DNA from: Pseudomonadota bacterium
Lineage (GTDB): Bacteria > Pseudomonadota > Gammaproteobacteria > Burkholderiales > Burkholderiaceae_C
Direction: 5' to 3'
Assembly (NCBI GenBank): GCA_021845505.1
Contig: JAJZVU010000024.1
Span: 1 to 53,674, forward strand
Length of the DNA: 53,674 nucleotides
Shown: positions 28,187-37,282 of the stretch, one piece after another
Numbering within the stretch: position 1 is the stretch's first letter
Layout: every line of letters starts with the position of its first letter
The notes under the pieces: generated by a model
Database searches by the model: none
What the model was told of the DNA's origin: nothing
Seen by the model: the letters and a program-made list of their open reading frames with translations, nothing else
Translations under genes and position numbers: made by a program

Positions 28187-29328
28187 GCGCCGCCGCGCCG
28201 ATCGATCACGCGCCGGGCCGCGCGCCCATCGACTGGGCCGACTACTGGCGCCGCCGCGGCCATGGCTGCGACCTGTTCCAGCTGCTGCGCCGCATCGACG
28301 CCGCCCATCCGCAACTGCCGCGGCTGGGCAGCGGCAGCAGTCCGCACGACGAAGCGGTGCGGGTGAGCCAGCCCGCGGACCTGAGCTTCGCGCCGTCGGC
28401 GGTGGTCGCGCTGGAGCGCGAGGCCGACGGCGACAGGCTGTGGCTCAGGCAGCGGGTGTTCGGCCTGCTCGGCCCCAACGGCCCGTTGCCCCTGCACCTG
28501 ACCGAACTCGCCGGCGAGCGCGCGCGCATCCACGGCGACCGCACGCTGCAGGCCTTTTTCGACATGCTGACCCAGCGCTACGCGATGTTCTTCTATCGCG
28601 CGTGGGCGCAGGCGCAGCCGGTGGTCGACTGGGACCGTCCGCAGAAGTCGGCATTCCACCGCTGGCTGGGCGCGCTCAGCGGAATCGGCCTGCCGGCGCT
28701 GCGCCAGCGCGACGCCCTCGGCGACGAGGCCAAGCTGCACTTCAGCGGGCGGCTGGCGCGCCACAAGCGCGACGCCGACGGCTTGCTGGCCTGGTGCCGC
28801 AGCACCTTCGACGTGCCGTTGCGCATCCAGCAGTGGTACGGCCAGTGGCTGGCCATCGACGGCGGCGACCGCGCACGGCTTTCGCGCAAGGCGCAATCGG
28901 GGCTGGGCCGCGGACTCGTGCTGGGCAACTCGCTGTGGGACGTGCAGCACAAGTTCCTGCTGGTCATCGGCCCGCTGGACTATGCCCAGTACCGGCGATT
29001 CCTGCCCGATGGCGCGGACCTGGCCCGACTGCGCGCGCTGGTGCGCCAGTGGGTGGGGATCGAGTTCGCCTGGGACCTTCGCCTGGTGCTGCGCGCCGCC
29101 GAGGTGCCCAGGCTGCGCCTGGGCGGCGCCGCGGGGGCCGGCGGCGCCCTCGGGCGCAGCGCCTGGCTGGGCCGGCGCGCCGGCGCCGGCGATGCCGAGG
29201 ATTTCCAGATCGACGTCGAGCAGGTCATGCGCCGGGGCAGGCGCGCGCCCGGCGTCCCCGTCCATCCCGCCGCGGCAGCCGACGCCGCGGACCTTCCATC
29301 CGAACCCGCAGCGAGCTTCGAACCATGA
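28183..29328 (+). CDS. tssG: T6SS baseplate protein TssG (VasB/ImpH)
   Basis: A 381-aa protein. RRGHGCDLFQLLRRIDAAHP, VFGLLGPNGPLPLHLTE, FFDMLTQRYAMFFYRAWAQ and QKFLLVIGPL-like blocks mark TssG. The C-terminal 40 residues are Arg/Pro/Ala-rich and beyond the usual family end. It bridges TssF and TssK in the baseplate wedge. It overlaps both neighbours by 4 nt, showing tight translational coupling. Confidence 0.96.
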   Translation: MSAAAPIDHAPGRAPIDWADYWRRRGHGCDLFQLLRRIDAAHPQLPRLGSGSSPHDEAVRVSQPADLSFAPSAVVALEREADGDRLWLRQRVFGLLGPNGPLPLHLTELAGERARIHGDRTLQAFFDMLTQRYAMFFYRAWAQAQPVVDWDRPQKSAFHRWLGALSGIGLPALRQRDALGDEAKLHFSGRLARHKRDADGLLAWCRSTFDVPLRIQQWYGQWLAIDGGDRARLSRKAQSGLGRGLVLGNSLWDVQHKFLLVIGPLDYAQYRRFLPDGADLARLRALVRQWVGIEFAWDLRLVLRAAEVPRLRLGGAAGAGGALGRSAWLGRRAGAGDAEDFQIDVEQVMRRGRRAPGVPVHPAAAADAADLPSEPAASFEP

Positions 29329-32000
29329 CCGAAATCAGCCGAGTGGCCCTGTTTGGCAAGCTCAACCCGATCGCCTACAAGGCGATCGAAAGCGCCACGG
29401 TGTTTTGCAAGATGCGCGGCAACCCCTATGTCGAGCTGGTGCACTGGCTGGCGCAGCTGCTGCAGAACCCGCAGACCGACCTCGAAGCCGTGCTGCGCCA
29501 CTTCGGCCTGGACGCGTCGGCGCTGGCGCGCGACGTCACCGCCGCGCTGGACCGCCTGCCGCGCGGCTCGACGTCGATTTCGGACTTTTCCGAGCACATC
29601 GAACTGGCCATCGAGCGGGCCTGGGTCTACGCCACGCTGAAGTTCGGCGACGCCCAGGTGCGCAGCGGCTACCTGCTGCTGGCGATGCTGCGCACCGCGA
29701 GCCTGCGCAACGCCCTGCTGGCGATTTCCCGCCAGTTCGATCGCGTCAAGGCCGACGAGCTCGCCGAGGACTTCGACGCCATCTGCGGCGGCAGCGGCGA
29801 GGCCAAGCTGGGAGCGCAAGACGGCAGCGCGCTGGGTGGCGAGCAGCCCGGCGCCGACGTCGGCGCGATGGCCCCGGGGGCGATGGGCAAGCAGGAGGCG
29901 CTGAAGAAGTTCACCGTCGACCTCACCGCCCGCGCCCGCGAAGGCAAGATGGACCCGGTCAGCGGGCGCGACGAGGAGATCCGCCAGATCGTCGACATCC
30001 TGATGCGCAGGCGGCAGAACAACCCCATCCTCACCGGCGAGGCGGGGGTGGGCAAGACCGCGGTGGTCGAGGGTTTCGCCCAGCGGCTGGCGCGCGGCGA
30101 CGTGCCGCCGCAGCTCAGGGAGGTGTCGCTGCTGTCGCTGGACATCGGCCTGCTGCAGGCCGGCGCCAGCATGAAGGGGGAATTCGAGCAGCGCCTGCGC
30201 CAGGTGATCGACGAGGTGCAATCCTCGCCCAAGCCCATCATCCTGTTCATCGACGAGGTGCACACCCTGGTGGGCGCCGGCGGCGCGGCCGGCACCGGCG
30301 ACGCCGCCAACCTGCTCAAGCCGGCGCTGGCCCGCGGCGACCTGCGCACCGTCGGCGCGACCACCTGGGCCGAGTACAAGAAGTACATCGAGAAGGATCC
30401 GGCGCTGACCCGGCGCTTCCAGGTGGTGCAGGTTCCCGAGCCCGACGAGGCGAAGGCCATCGTCATGCTGCGCGGGGTGGCCAGCGTGCTGGAAAAGCAT
30501 CATCGGGTGCAACTGCTCGACGAGGCCATCGAGGCGGCGGTCAAGCTGTCGCACCGCTACATCCCGGCGCGCCAGCTTCCCGACAAGGCGGTCAGCCTGC
30601 TCGACACCGCCTGCGCGCGGGTGGCGGTCAGCCAGCACGCGACCCCGGCGGAGGTCGAGGACTGCCGCCGCCGCATCGAGTCGCTGGAGATCGAACAGGG
30701 GATCATCCAGCGCGAGGCCCAGGTCGGGGTCGACGTCGGCGAGCGCGGCACCGAGGTGGCCGCCCAGCTGGCCGGCGCGCGCGAGCGCCTGGGCGCGCTC
30801 GAGCAGCGATGGGAGGCCGAGAAGGCCGTGGTCGAGCGCATCCTCGCGCTGCGCGCCCGCCTGCGCGGCGAGGACGCGGCGGTCGACGCGCCGGCCGGCG
30901 ACGACGAGCAGCGCGCGCAGGCGCTGCAGCAACTCGGCGAGGCGCAGGCCGAACTGGCCGAGCTGCAGGGCGACGCGCCGCTGATCATGCCCTCGGTCGA
31001 CGCCCAGGCCGTGGCCTCGGTGGTCGCCGACTGGACCGGCATCCCGGTGGGCCGCATGGTGAAGAACGAGCTCGACGCCGTGCTGCGACTCGGACAGACC
31101 CTGGGCGAGCGGGTCATCGGCCAGCAGCACGGCCTGGACATGATCGCCCGCCGCATCCAGACCTCGCGTGCTCGCCTGGACAACCCCGGCAAGCCGATCG
31201 GGGTGTTCATGCTCTGCGGAACCTCCGGCGTGGGCAAGACCGAGACCGCGCTGGCGCTGGCCGAGGCACTGTACGGCGGCGAGCAGAACGTGATCACCAT
31301 CAACATGAGCGAATACCAGGAGGCCCACACGGTGTCCACGCTGAAGGGCGCGCCTCCGGGCTACGTGGGCTATGGCGAGGGTGGCGTGCTGACCGAGGCG
31401 GTGCGCCGCCGCCCCTACAGCGTGGTGCTGCTCGACGAGGTCGAGAAGGCGCATCCCGACGTGCACGAGCTGTTCTTCCAGGTGTTCGACAAGGGCTGGA
31501 TGGAAGACGGCGAGGGCCGGCTGATCGACTTCAAGAACACGATCATCCTCCTGACCTCGAACGTCGGTTCGGAGCTGATCATGAACATGTGCCGCGACCC
31601 CGACCTGCTGCCCGACCCCGACGGCCTGGCCGCCGCGCTGCAGGAGCCGCTGGTGAAGGTCTTCCCGCCGGCTCTGCTCGGGCGCATCGTGACCATCCCC
31701 TACTACCCCCTGTCGGAGGAAATGCTCGGGCGCATCGTGCGCCTGCAGCTCGAGCGCATCCGCAAGAGGGTGGAAGCCAACCACCGCATCCCGTTCGAAT
31801 ACGGCGACGACGCGGTGGCGCTGATCGTCAAGCGCTGCAACAACCCGGAGGCCGGCGGGCGCATCATCGATTCCATCCTGACCAACACCGTGCTGCCGCG
31901 GATTTCCATCGAGTTCCTCAGCCGGCTGGCGCAGGGCAACGAGCTGTCCCGCATCACCCTGGGAGCGGCCGACGGCGAGTTCACCTACAGCTACGCATGA
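29325..32000 (+). CDS. clpV: T6SS sheath-disassembly ATPase TssH (ClpV)
   Basis: An 891-aa AAA+ protein of the ClpB/Hsp100 type. Residues 1-155 form the N-domain that binds the TssC N-terminal helix. Two ATPase modules follow: Walker A GEAGVGKT (238-245) with Walker B IILFIDE (305-311), and Walker A GTSGVGKT (632-639) with Walker B VVLLDE (700-705). A coiled-coil M-domain lies around 440-550. It uses ATP to dismantle contracted sheaths so that subunits are reused. All key nucleotide-binding residues are present. It overlaps tssG by ATGA and is followed after 46 nt by vgrG. Confidence 0.97.
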   Translation: MTEISRVALFGKLNPIAYKAIESATVFCKMRGNPYVELVHWLAQLLQNPQTDLEAVLRHFGLDASALARDVTAALDRLPRGSTSISDFSEHIELAIERAWVYATLKFGDAQVRSGYLLLAMLRTASLRNALLAISRQFDRVKADELAEDFDAICGGSGEAKLGAQDGSALGGEQPGADVGAMAPGAMGKQEALKKFTVDLTARAREGKMDPVSGRDEEIRQIVDILMRRRQNNPILTGEAGVGKTAVVEGFAQRLARGDVPPQLREVSLLSLDIGLLQAGASMKGEFEQRLRQVIDEVQSSPKPIILFIDEVHTLVGAGGAAGTGDAANLLKPALARGDLRTVGATTWAEYKKYIEKDPALTRRFQVVQVPEPDEAKAIVMLRGVASVLEKHHRVQLLDEAIEAAVKLSHRYIPARQLPDKAVSLLDTACARVAVSQHATPAEVEDCRRRIESLEIEQGIIQREAQVGVDVGERGTEVAAQLAGARERLGALEQRWEAEKAVVERILALRARLRGEDAAVDAPAGDDEQRAQALQQLGEAQAELAELQGDAPLIMPSVDAQAVASVVADWTGIPVGRMVKNELDAVLRLGQTLGERVIGQQHGLDMIARRIQTSRARLDNPGKPIGVFMLCGTSGVGKTETALALAEALYGGEQNVITINMSEYQEAHTVSTLKGAPPGYVGYGEGGVLTEAVRRRPYSVVLLDEVEKAHPDVHELFFQVFDKGWMEDGEGRLIDFKNTIILLTSNVGSELIMNMCRDPDLLPDPDGLAAALQEPLVKVFPPALLGRIVTIPYYPLSEEMLGRIVRLQLERIRKRVEANHRIPFEYGDDAVALIVKRCNNPEAGGRIIDSILTNTVLPRISIEFLSRLAQGNELSRITLGAADGEFTYSYA

Positions 32001-32046
32001 CACGCACGGCCTGGTCGCGCACGACCCGCGACGTGGGAGACAGACA

Positions 32047-34146
32047 ATGCCGGTGATCAGGGAAGTCGAGTTCCACTGCGAGCTGGGAAGCGATGCCTTC
32101 CTGGTCGCCATGGTCAGCGGCCGCGAGCGCATCAGCGCTCCCTACGCCTACCACGTCGAATTGCGCCGCGACCGCACGGGCGACGCCAAGCCGGTGACCG
32201 CCGCGCAGCTGCTGGGCACGCAGGCCTGCGTGCGGCTGGACCTGTCCAACGGCCTGAAGCGCCATTTCCACGGCTACGTGGTCGGATTCGAGAAATCCGG
32301 TGTCGACGGCAGCTTCGACGTCTACCGCGTCGACCTCAGGCCCAAGCTCTGGTACCTGCGCCTGGGCGCCGACTGCCGGGTCTTCCAGAACAAGAGCGCG
32401 CTCGACATCATCGACAGCGTGCTGCAGGACTACTCGGTCACCGTGCAGAAGCGCGTCAAGGCCGAGCTGTGCACCAAGCGCGCGTTCTGCGTGCAGTACC
32501 GCGAGAGCGATTTCGCGTTCATCAGCCGCTTGATGGAGGACGAGGGCCTGTCCTATCACTTCAAGCACGAGAAGACGCGCCACATCATGGTGATCTGCGA
32601 CTCCAGCGCCAAGCGCGACACCCTGCCCGACAGCGAATTGCTGTGGGCCGAGGAGGCGCTCGACGAGACGGTGCGCATCGACGTCATCACCAGCTGGCGG
32701 CGCAACCACATCGTGCGCTCGCTGCAGTTCTCCCACACCGATTACGACTACCTGAGCCCGCAGGCCGACCTGGCGACCAGCGCGTCGCGCACCACCAGCT
32801 ACCCCAACCCGTCGAGCCTGATCGTGCGCGACTATCCGGGCGAGTACGACGATCTCGCCTTCGACGGCAAGACCAAGGCGATCACCGACCGCGGCTCCCA
32901 CCTGGCCGAGATGCGCCGCGACGTGTTCACCGCCAACGAGGACGTGGCCAGCGCCGACACGCCCTACCGCGGGGTGCAGGCGGGCTACACCTTCAGCCTG
33001 AGCAAGCACCCGGATGCCGGCTCCTACCTGGTCACGCAGGTGGATTTCTCCGGCCGGTTCGGCGGCTTCGAGGCCAGCCAGGGCGAGGAGAACCGGGGCT
33101 TCAGCGCGCGCTTCAAGGCGGTGCCGGCCAGCGTGGCCTTCGTGCCCGATGCGCAGACCCCGCGGCCGGTGATCTCGGGCCCGCAGACCGCGGTGGTCGT
33201 CGGGGGCGAGGGCGACGAGATCCTCACCGACGAGTACGGCCGGGTCAAGGTGCAGTTCCGCTGGGATGCCGTCGGCCAGCGCAACGCCTCGAGTTCGTGC
33301 TGGATCCGCGTCAGCCACCCGTGGGCCGGCAAGAACTTCGGCCACATCGCGCTGCCGCGGGTCGGCGAGGAGGTGGTGGTCGAGTTCCTCGAGGGCAATC
33401 CCGACCGCCCGCTGATCACCGGCCGCGTCTACAACGCCGTCAACAAGCCGCCGTACGAGCTGCCGGACCACGCGACCATCAGCGGCATCCGCACGCACTC
33501 CAGCAAGGACGGCGGCGCCGACGACTTCAACGAACTGCGCTTCGAGGACAACAAGGGCAGCGAGTACATCTGGCTGCAGGCGCAGAAGGACTTCCATCGC
33601 TGGGTGAAGAACGACTCCTTCGACACCGTCAAGAACAATCGCTGGAGCGAGGTGCTGAAGAACACCTACGACAAGGTGGGGCAGAACTACACCTTGAACG
33701 TCGGGCAGCAGGCCACCGTCAAGTTCGGCGGCAAGGCGCAGGTGCACGCCGGCGCCGATGTCGACGCCAAGGTCGACGGCGCGCTCAACCTGACGGTCGC
33801 GCAGGCGGTGGCGGTGAAGGCGCAGGCGGCCGTCGCGCTGTCGGTGGGCAGCGGGCTGGACCTCAAGGCAGGCTCGCAGATCAACATCGGCGCCGGCGCC
33901 AAGTTGAGCATCCAGGCCAACGGCGGAGTGGTCATCGATGGCGTCACCACGCTGACCCTGAAGGCCGGCTCGGGTTCCATCGTGCTGGGGCCGGCCGGTG
34001 TGAACATCACCGGGCTGATGGTCAAGATCAACTCCGGCGGCTCGGCGGCCTCGGCCACCGCGGCGCAGCAGGCCAACCCGGCGCAGCCGCAGGACCCCCC
34101 GGATCCCGAGCAGAACCAGGATCCGCTGACCAAGTCCTCCTCCTGA
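32047..34146 (+). CDS. vgrG: T6SS spike protein VgrG (TssI)
   Basis: A 699-aa VgrG. The gp27-like part spans about 1-370 (VQYRESDFAFISRLMEDEGL is a hallmark). The gp5-like OB fold lies near 395-470 (DEYGRVKVQFRWD, SCWIRVSHPWAGKNFG, VVEFLEGNPDRPLITGRVYN). A repetitive beta-helix needle runs from about 550 to 660. It ends in a short Pro/Gln/Ser tail with no enzymatic extension, so it is a non-evolved VgrG. A chaperone gene (DUF4123) follows 15 nt later, pointing to a non-covalently loaded cargo. Confidence 0.97.
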   Translation: MPVIREVEFHCELGSDAFLVAMVSGRERISAPYAYHVELRRDRTGDAKPVTAAQLLGTQACVRLDLSNGLKRHFHGYVVGFEKSGVDGSFDVYRVDLRPKLWYLRLGADCRVFQNKSALDIIDSVLQDYSVTVQKRVKAELCTKRAFCVQYRESDFAFISRLMEDEGLSYHFKHEKTRHIMVICDSSAKRDTLPDSELLWAEEALDETVRIDVITSWRRNHIVRSLQFSHTDYDYLSPQADLATSASRTTSYPNPSSLIVRDYPGEYDDLAFDGKTKAITDRGSHLAEMRRDVFTANEDVASADTPYRGVQAGYTFSLSKHPDAGSYLVTQVDFSGRFGGFEASQGEENRGFSARFKAVPASVAFVPDAQTPRPVISGPQTAVVVGGEGDEILTDEYGRVKVQFRWDAVGQRNASSSCWIRVSHPWAGKNFGHIALPRVGEEVVVEFLEGNPDRPLITGRVYNAVNKPPYELPDHATISGIRTHSSKDGGADDFNELRFEDNKGSEYIWLQAQKDFHRWVKNDSFDTVKNNRWSEVLKNTYDKVGQNYTLNVGQQATVKFGGKAQVHAGADVDAKVDGALNLTVAQAVAVKAQAAVALSVGSGLDLKAGSQINIGAGAKLSIQANGGVVIDGVTTLTLKAGSGSIVLGPAGVNITGLMVKINSGGSAASATAAQQANPAQPQDPPDPEQNQDPLTKSSS

Positions 34147-34161
34147 CGCAGCCACCCGCCG

Positions 34162-34719
34162 ATGAGCGCCCTCGCCGTCCCCGCCGAGTCCATCCACTAC
34201 GCGCGTTCGCAGTTCCGCGACGCGCTGTGGGCCGACCCCGCGCTGCAGGTGTTCGCGGTGCTGCTGGGCGACAGCGTCCCCGACCTGGCGCAGCGGCTGC
34301 AGCCGGTGCGCGAATGGGACTGCCTGCGCGCGGGCGCGCTCGAGCCCGCGCAGCGCCGCGAAGCCCCCTACCTGTTGCGCGTGGAAGCGGACAGCCCGCT
34401 GCGCGACTGGCTGCTGTTCGACGCCTATTCCCAGTTCGGCGAGTGGGGCCTGTTGTGCCTCAGCCCGCTGCCCCTGCTGCAACTGCGCGGGGCGATGCGC
34501 GATTGGTGCGACGCCATGAGCTCCACCGGCGAGCGCTTCGTGCTGGACTGGATGCGCCCGGCGCTGCTGCGCGCGCTGCTGCCCACGCTGGATGCCCAGC
34601 AGTCGGCGGCCTTCACCGCCGCCGCCACGGCCTTCGTGCTCGCCGACGAGCAGGGCTGGATCTGGTGGCGTGCCGGCGCCGGCGGCTTCGCGCCCAGCCG
34701 GGTGCAGGTCCTGGGCTGA
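34162..34719 (+). CDS. DUF4123 T6SS effector chaperone (Tap/TEC-like)
   Basis: A 185-aa protein matching the DUF4123 layout: QVFAVLLGDSVPDL at the start, EAPYLLRVEADSPLRDWLL in the middle, then GEWGLLCLSPLPLLQLRGAM, and a final helical part beginning RFVLDWMRPALLRALL. Family members load specific effectors onto VgrG and are usually encoded directly between vgrG and the effector. That makes the next gene (34723-36438) the first candidate cargo, although it does not resemble a known toxin. Four nucleotides separate the two genes. Confidence 0.85.
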   Translation: MSALAVPAESIHYARSQFRDALWADPALQVFAVLLGDSVPDLAQRLQPVREWDCLRAGALEPAQRREAPYLLRVEADSPLRDWLLFDAYSQFGEWGLLCLSPLPLLQLRGAMRDWCDAMSSTGERFVLDWMRPALLRALLPTLDAQQSAAFTAAATAFVLADEQGWIWWRAGAGGFAPSRVQVLG

Positions 34720-34722
34720 ACC

Positions 34723-36438
34723 ATGCTGAGCCTGAGCCACGCACAGACCCGACTGGTCGCCGACCATGCCTACCGGCGTGGCCTGGAGCGCATCGGCCAG
34801 GCGCTGGCGCAGGCCTTCGCGGCGGTGGCCCAGCGCGCCGGCGAGCGCTATGGCGCGCTGGTGGAGCACGGCGTCGAGCAGGCCACACGGCTGGGCCTGA
34901 ACGACGCCATGTGCGCGGCGCGCTACCTGGCCTGCTGCTTCGTCTGGGGCATGGAGTTCGAACGCCGCGCCGGCTTCGAGTGGGCGCAGTCCATCCTGCA
35001 GGACGGGGCCCGCGCGCAGGAGCTCAGGGCCTTCCAGTTGTGCCGCCGCGGCGCCGAGCAACTGCAGGCGAGCCCGGCCGCGGGCCTTCCGACGCGCGAG
35101 GACTTCGAAGCCGCGATCGCCAGCCTCGACTCGCGGCTGCGCGACTGGGGCCGCCTGGGCGCGCTGGCGGCCTCGCCGCGCCTGCGCATGGGGTTGCCCT
35201 GCGACCTCGACGCCTTGCGCATCGAGCGACCGGCGCAACCCTGGCGCCAGCATTACGGAGTGATCGACGGGCGCTGGCAGCGCGTCCCGGGCTGCGCCGA
35301 CGCCGCGGTGCTGGACTTCGCCGCGGCGGCCCCGTTGCCCGAGCAGATCAGCCTGTTCAGCCAGCCGGCGGGCGAGCCGGCGCGTCTGCGGCTGCGCAGC
35401 CACCTGGAGGCTGTCTGCGACCCGGCCATGCATCCGCTGGTCAGCCTGATGCACGACAGCGGGCCGCGCCAATGGCGCGGCCAGCCCGCGCGCGACAGCG
35501 TCGTCGAGCTGGCGGCCAGCGCTGCGCCGCAGGGCCCGATGGCGGCCGAGGACAGCCCCAGCTACCACCCACTGCGCATCGAATGCTGCGGGCTGCGCGA
35601 CAGCGGGGCGGCGTGGGGCGAGGCGCAGACCCTGCTCGCGGTGTACCCGGCACAACAATGGCTGCTCGCCTGGCGTCGCGACAAGCCGCAGCCGAGCGAA
35701 CTGAGTGAAGCGCAGGCGGAGCCGACGGCCGCGCCGCCGCCTGCGCGCGCGCGCCTGGAGCGCGACGGGCAGTTGCTGGACGCCACGCGTTGGCAAAAGG
35801 GCCTGGAGCGACTGGACACCGATCTGGCGCAGGCCTGGCAGCGCCTTCTGCTGGACTGGCTGCGCACCAGCACGGTGGCGCGCGGCAGGTTGCACGCCGA
35901 CGCCGCGGTGCTGCAGGGCGCGGCTGCGCTGAGCTGGGGCTGGCGCGAGGGTGCCGGCGGACTGGCCGGGCCGGCGCTGATGCACCTGGAGGCGCTGCAC
36001 GACCTGATCGGCTGCGAGATCGACCTGCTGCTGAGCGGCGAACTCGAGGTCGACGGCGCGCGCGCCGAACTGCGCCTGAGCACCCGCGGCCGCCAGGAGC
36101 TGCGCAACCATGGGATGCGCGACACCCGACAACCCGAGGTCGACGCGATGCTGGGCGGCTGCAACGTGCAATGGCGCTGGCCCTTTCAGGTCGAACTGCT
36201 GTCCCACGCCACCCGCGGGCTGGCCCAGTTGCGGCTGGCCGGCGCCCCGCAGGGCGCGCTGGTGGGCGCCTGCGGTTTGCGCCAGCGACGCGACGGACCC
36301 GGGCTGCAATGGCACGCCAGCCTGGCCATCGAGCCGGTCGGGGTGAACGTCGCCTGGTCGCATCCGCTGCGCGGAGAGCGCATCGCATCGCATGCCTTGC
36401 TGCCGCAGCTGAGCCTGCTCGACTGGAGCCTGGACTGA
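34723..36438 (+). CDS. Unknown T6SS-locus protein, 571 aa (effector or structural candidate)
   Basis: No known domain was recognised. The N-terminal 160 residues are helical and include a Cys/aromatic cluster (CAARYLACCFVWGMEFERR, near residues 65-85) and a CRRGAEQ element. Residues about 200-330 are mixed. The C-terminal 200 residues have regular hydrophobic strands with many Gln/Arg/Leu residues and look like a beta-rich domain. There is no signal peptide, membrane helix, PAAR, MIX or RHS motif. Base composition matches the neighbours, so recent import is not evident. Its place after vgrG-DUF4123 suggests cargo; its place before the FHA gene and tight coupling with the next gene also allow a structural or assembly role. 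Confidence 0.8.
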   Translation: MLSLSHAQTRLVADHAYRRGLERIGQALAQAFAAVAQRAGERYGALVEHGVEQATRLGLNDAMCAARYLACCFVWGMEFERRAGFEWAQSILQDGARAQELRAFQLCRRGAEQLQASPAAGLPTREDFEAAIASLDSRLRDWGRLGALAASPRLRMGLPCDLDALRIERPAQPWRQHYGVIDGRWQRVPGCADAAVLDFAAAAPLPEQISLFSQPAGEPARLRLRSHLEAVCDPAMHPLVSLMHDSGPRQWRGQPARDSVVELAASAAPQGPMAAEDSPSYHPLRIECCGLRDSGAAWGEAQTLLAVYPAQQWLLAWRRDKPQPSELSEAQAEPTAAPPPARARLERDGQLLDATRWQKGLERLDTDLAQAWQRLLLDWLRTSTVARGRLHADAAVLQGAAALSWGWREGAGGLAGPALMHLEALHDLIGCEIDLLLSGELEVDGARAELRLSTRGRQELRNHGMRDTRQPEVDAMLGGCNVQWRWPFQVELLSHATRGLAQLRLAGAPQGALVGACGLRQRRDGPGLQWHASLAIEPVGVNVAWSHPLRGERIASHALLPQLSLLDWSLD

Positions 36439-36439
36439 T

Positions 36440-37249
36440 ATGGAACGGCTGATGCTGATCAAGCTCAGCGCTTTCGACTGCGCCGCGCAGGCCTGGCTGA
36501 ACGGCGTGCCGCTGCTGCGAGTGGAAGCCGACGGCGGCACCGCCACGCTGGCGGTGCACGAGTACGTGTGCAGCGGCGCCAACCATCTGCAGCTGGAAAT
36601 CGACGCCAGCGGCACCCCCGCGGGCCAGCCCAGGCGGCTGCGCACCCTGCAACCACGCGACGGCCGCCTGCCCTACGCGGACTGCCGACTGCTGCTGCCG
36701 CGCTTCGACCATGCCGCCGACGAGTCGCGGGTGCGCACGCTGGGCGAGCTGAGCTGGCACGGCGAGGCCGGGCAGCGCGTGGGCGCGCCCATCGGGCTGC
36801 GCGCCGACGTCGACCTGCCGATCGCCTTTCCGCGCTGGCGCTGGCTCGACGCCCCGGTCGCGCAGTCCAGGGCCGAGTTGCGCGAGCGCGCCCAGCAGTT
36901 GCTGGAGCAACTGCGCGACGACCTGGCGCGCGGCCAGACCGAGCTGTACCTGCAGACCTGCCGACTGCGCAGCGAGGAGCTGGCGCTGGCGTACCAGCGC
37001 GAGGTCGGTCAGTTCACCCAGGAGTTGCGCGACCACCTGCTGCGGGTGGGCGAACTGGCGCAGTGGCAGTGGAGCGTGCCCGAGCCCGACGCGCTGCAGC
37101 TGCGGGCGATCGCCGGCGGCAAGCTGCTGGAATGCCTGGACGCCGACGGACTGCCGGCGCTGCGCACCCAGCCTGCGGCCGACGGCACGACCTGGCGGCT
37201 GCCGCTGCGCGTGGCCGCGCTGGAGGGAAGGCTGTATGTGTTGCGTTGA
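36440..37249 (+). CDS. Unknown T6SS-locus protein, 269 aa
   Basis: No family was recognised. The N-terminal 60 residues form a small beta domain (AWLNGVPLLRVEADGG, then LAVHEYVCSGANHLQLEI), resembling a carbohydrate-binding-like or Ig-like sandwich. Residues about 150-205 are a long charged helix (SRAELRERAQQLLEQLRDDL). A short beta segment closes the protein. No signal peptide or membrane helix is visible, so a periplasmic immunity role is not supported by the sequence. The ATG is 1 nt after the preceding stop, so the two unknown genes are coupled and probably act together. Confidence 0.8.
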   Translation: MERLMLIKLSAFDCAAQAWLNGVPLLRVEADGGTATLAVHEYVCSGANHLQLEIDASGTPAGQPRRLRTLQPRDGRLPYADCRLLLPRFDHAADESRVRTLGELSWHGEAGQRVGAPIGLRADVDLPIAFPRWRWLDAPVAQSRAELRERAQQLLEQLRDDLARGQTELYLQTCRLRSEELALAYQREVGQFTQELRDHLLRVGELAQWQWSVPEPDALQLRAIAGGKLLECLDADGLPALRTQPAADGTTWRLPLRVAALEGRLYVLR

Positions 37250-37282
37250 CACCCCGTCGGCTTGCGAGCGGAGGACCCTGCG

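Noticed and set aside
31981-36645. Very long open frame (over 1500 codons) on the minus strand opposite vgrG and its neighbours, and similar long minus frames opposite 13441-16470, 28980-32132 and 43144-46815
   Set aside because: These arise because high-GC coding DNA rarely contains stop codons on the opposite strand. The translations are low-complexity Arg/Ala/His-rich, match no family, and the plus-strand genes are unmistakable.
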